NCBI GenBank assembly: GCA_031285815.1
Contig: JAITVM010000207.1
Coordinates: 1 to 5,717 of the forward strand
DNA: 5,717 bases
Direction of reading: 5' to 3'
Source: Clostridiales bacterium
Lineage (GTDB): Bacteria; Bacillota; Clostridia; Lachnospirales; JAITVM01
The notes under the pieces are model-generated. The model saw only the letters and a list, made by a program, of their open reading frames with translations, did no database searches and was not told where the DNA came from. Each line of letters starts with the position of its first letter. Position 1 is the first letter of the stretch. The position numbers and the translations under genes were made by a program. Shown here piece after piece: positions 5,248 to 5,717 of the stretch.

Positions 5248-5276
5248 TTGACAAATATATTTCTGCGGTGTATAAT
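5248..5276 (+). promoter_or_regulatory. Perfect-consensus sigma-A promoter for the stalk-domain gene
   Basis: TTGACA (5248-5253), exactly 17 bases, then TATAAT (5271-5276): 12 of 12 matches with optimal spacing. Predicted start is near 5283, giving a leader of about 159 bases before the ATG at 5442. A promoter this strong suggests high expression, or control by a repressor or the leader. Confidence 0.8.
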
Positions 5277-5282
5277 TATTGA

Positions 5283-5441
5283 AATTCGGCTAAAACTAAA
5301 CTATCAACCCACAGTTCTGATATACCCATCTTTCTATTACTTCATCTGTTACATAATAACTGCCACCCATGGAATATCTTCTTCCCCAGATGTTTTCTCA
5401 AAAATGATTGTTATTTTATTTGTAAGGGGGCCTTATTTTCA
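5283..5441 (+). other. Long 5' untranslated leader of the stalk-domain gene
   Basis: About 159 bases without a credible plus-strand gene. Possible structure: GATAT and CCAT (5319-5323, 5326-5329) face ATGG and ATATC (5369-5372, 5374-5378), and CATCTG (5343-5348) could pair with CAGATG (5387-5392). These two stems would be mutually exclusive or knotted. No terminator or known riboswitch is recognised. The leader ends with AAGGGGG (5424-5430), 11 bases before the start codon, a somewhat long spacing. Confidence 0.4.
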
Positions 5442-5717
5442 ATGAAGAAAAAAATTATTTCAACAACCATGTGCTTATTACTTGCCGCTTTATTTTCGTT
5501 ACCAGTAGTTGCCCAAAATATAACTAAAAATATCTCTGCCACATACAGGGGTATAAAAATTTTTATTAACTCTAAAGAGCAGGGTACAGATTTAGAACCT
5601 TTTATTTACAACAACTCAACTTATGTCCCGCTTAGGTTTGTTTCAGAAAAGATGAATGCGTCAGTTGATTGGGACGACAAAACTAATACCATATCTATAA
5701 CTACAGAAAATGCCACA
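5442..5717 (+). CDS. Secreted stalk-domain (copper amine oxidase N-like) protein, 3'-truncated
   Basis: The first 92 residues of an exported protein that runs off the window. A Sec signal peptide is clear: Lys2-Lys4, a hydrophobic core up to about residue 20, and a likely cleavage after VVA (Ala24). There is no lipobox, so the product is probably released or surface-bound through later domains. Residues 31-90 match the stalk / copper amine oxidase N-terminal domain family, with IKIFINSKEQ, the hallmark STYVPLRFVSEKMNASVDWD (59-78) and TNTISIT. This small beta/alpha module is widespread in exported Clostridia and Bacilli proteins and does not imply amine oxidase activity. The functional domain, if any, lies beyond the window. 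The ATG at 5442 is supported by the signal peptide and by AAGGGGG at 5424-5430. Transcription comes from the perfect promoter at 5248-5276. Confidence 0.88.
   Translation, partial: MKKKIISTTMCLLLAALFSLPVVAQNITKNISATYRGIKIFINSKEQGTDLEPFIYNNSTYVPLRFVSEKMNASVDWDDKTNTISITTENAT

Noticed and set aside
5218..5445. 75-codon plus-strand open frame over the divergent promoter region
   Set aside because: It spans the perfect promoter and leader, has no ribosome binding site, overlaps the start of the stalk-domain gene, and its residues look like translated AT-rich DNA.
1..5717. CRISPR array, tRNA, rRNA or insertion sequence
   Set aside because: No regularly spaced repeats, cloverleaf-like sequences, rRNA segments or transposase motifs were seen on either strand.

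Overview
This 5.7 kb window looks like the chromosome of a low-to-moderate GC Gram-positive anaerobe of the class Clostridia. That is an inference from several signs: strong AAGGAGG/AAGGGG-type ribosome binding sites, near-consensus sigma-A promoters, U-tract terminators, a Symbiobacterium-type diaminopimelate dehydrogenase, an Lsa/CplR-type ABC-F protein, and a secreted copper-amine-oxidase-N-like (stalk domain) protein. I cannot name the genus.

Layout. Positions 1-1282 hold the end of a branched-chain amino acid (Liv) ABC transporter operon: a 5'-truncated livG whose stop overlaps the start of livF by 8 bases. After 58 bases comes ddh (1341-2228, meso-diaminopimelate D-dehydrogenase), with a plausible promoter of its own. 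Next is a 351-base gap with no ordinary gene. It contains an 11/12-consensus promoter, a six-codon ORF with a good ribosome binding site, a long inverted repeat that overlaps that ORF, a further hairpin, and a clear intrinsic terminator placed before the next gene. That gene (2580-4046) is a complete ABC-F ATPase of the Lsa/CplR antibiotic-resistance (ribosome protection) type, closed by a strong terminator at 4061-4103. A convergent minus-strand gene (5129-4122) encodes an NAD(P)-binding SDR-family protein of unknown substrate. It is divergent from a stalk-domain secreted protein that begins at 5442 and runs off the window. The roughly 310-base divergent region holds a promoter for each gene (the rightward one is a perfect TTGACA-N17-TATAAT) and two dyad-symmetric operator-like elements.

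How the parts work together. The liv genes energise amino acid uptake. Ddh makes or consumes meso-diaminopimelate for lysine and peptidoglycan. The ABC-F gene has the layout of an antibiotic-inducible attenuator: promoter, tiny leader peptide, competing hairpins, terminator, resistance gene. This is the most interesting part of the window. The individual elements are read directly from the sequence; the switching mechanism is inferred.
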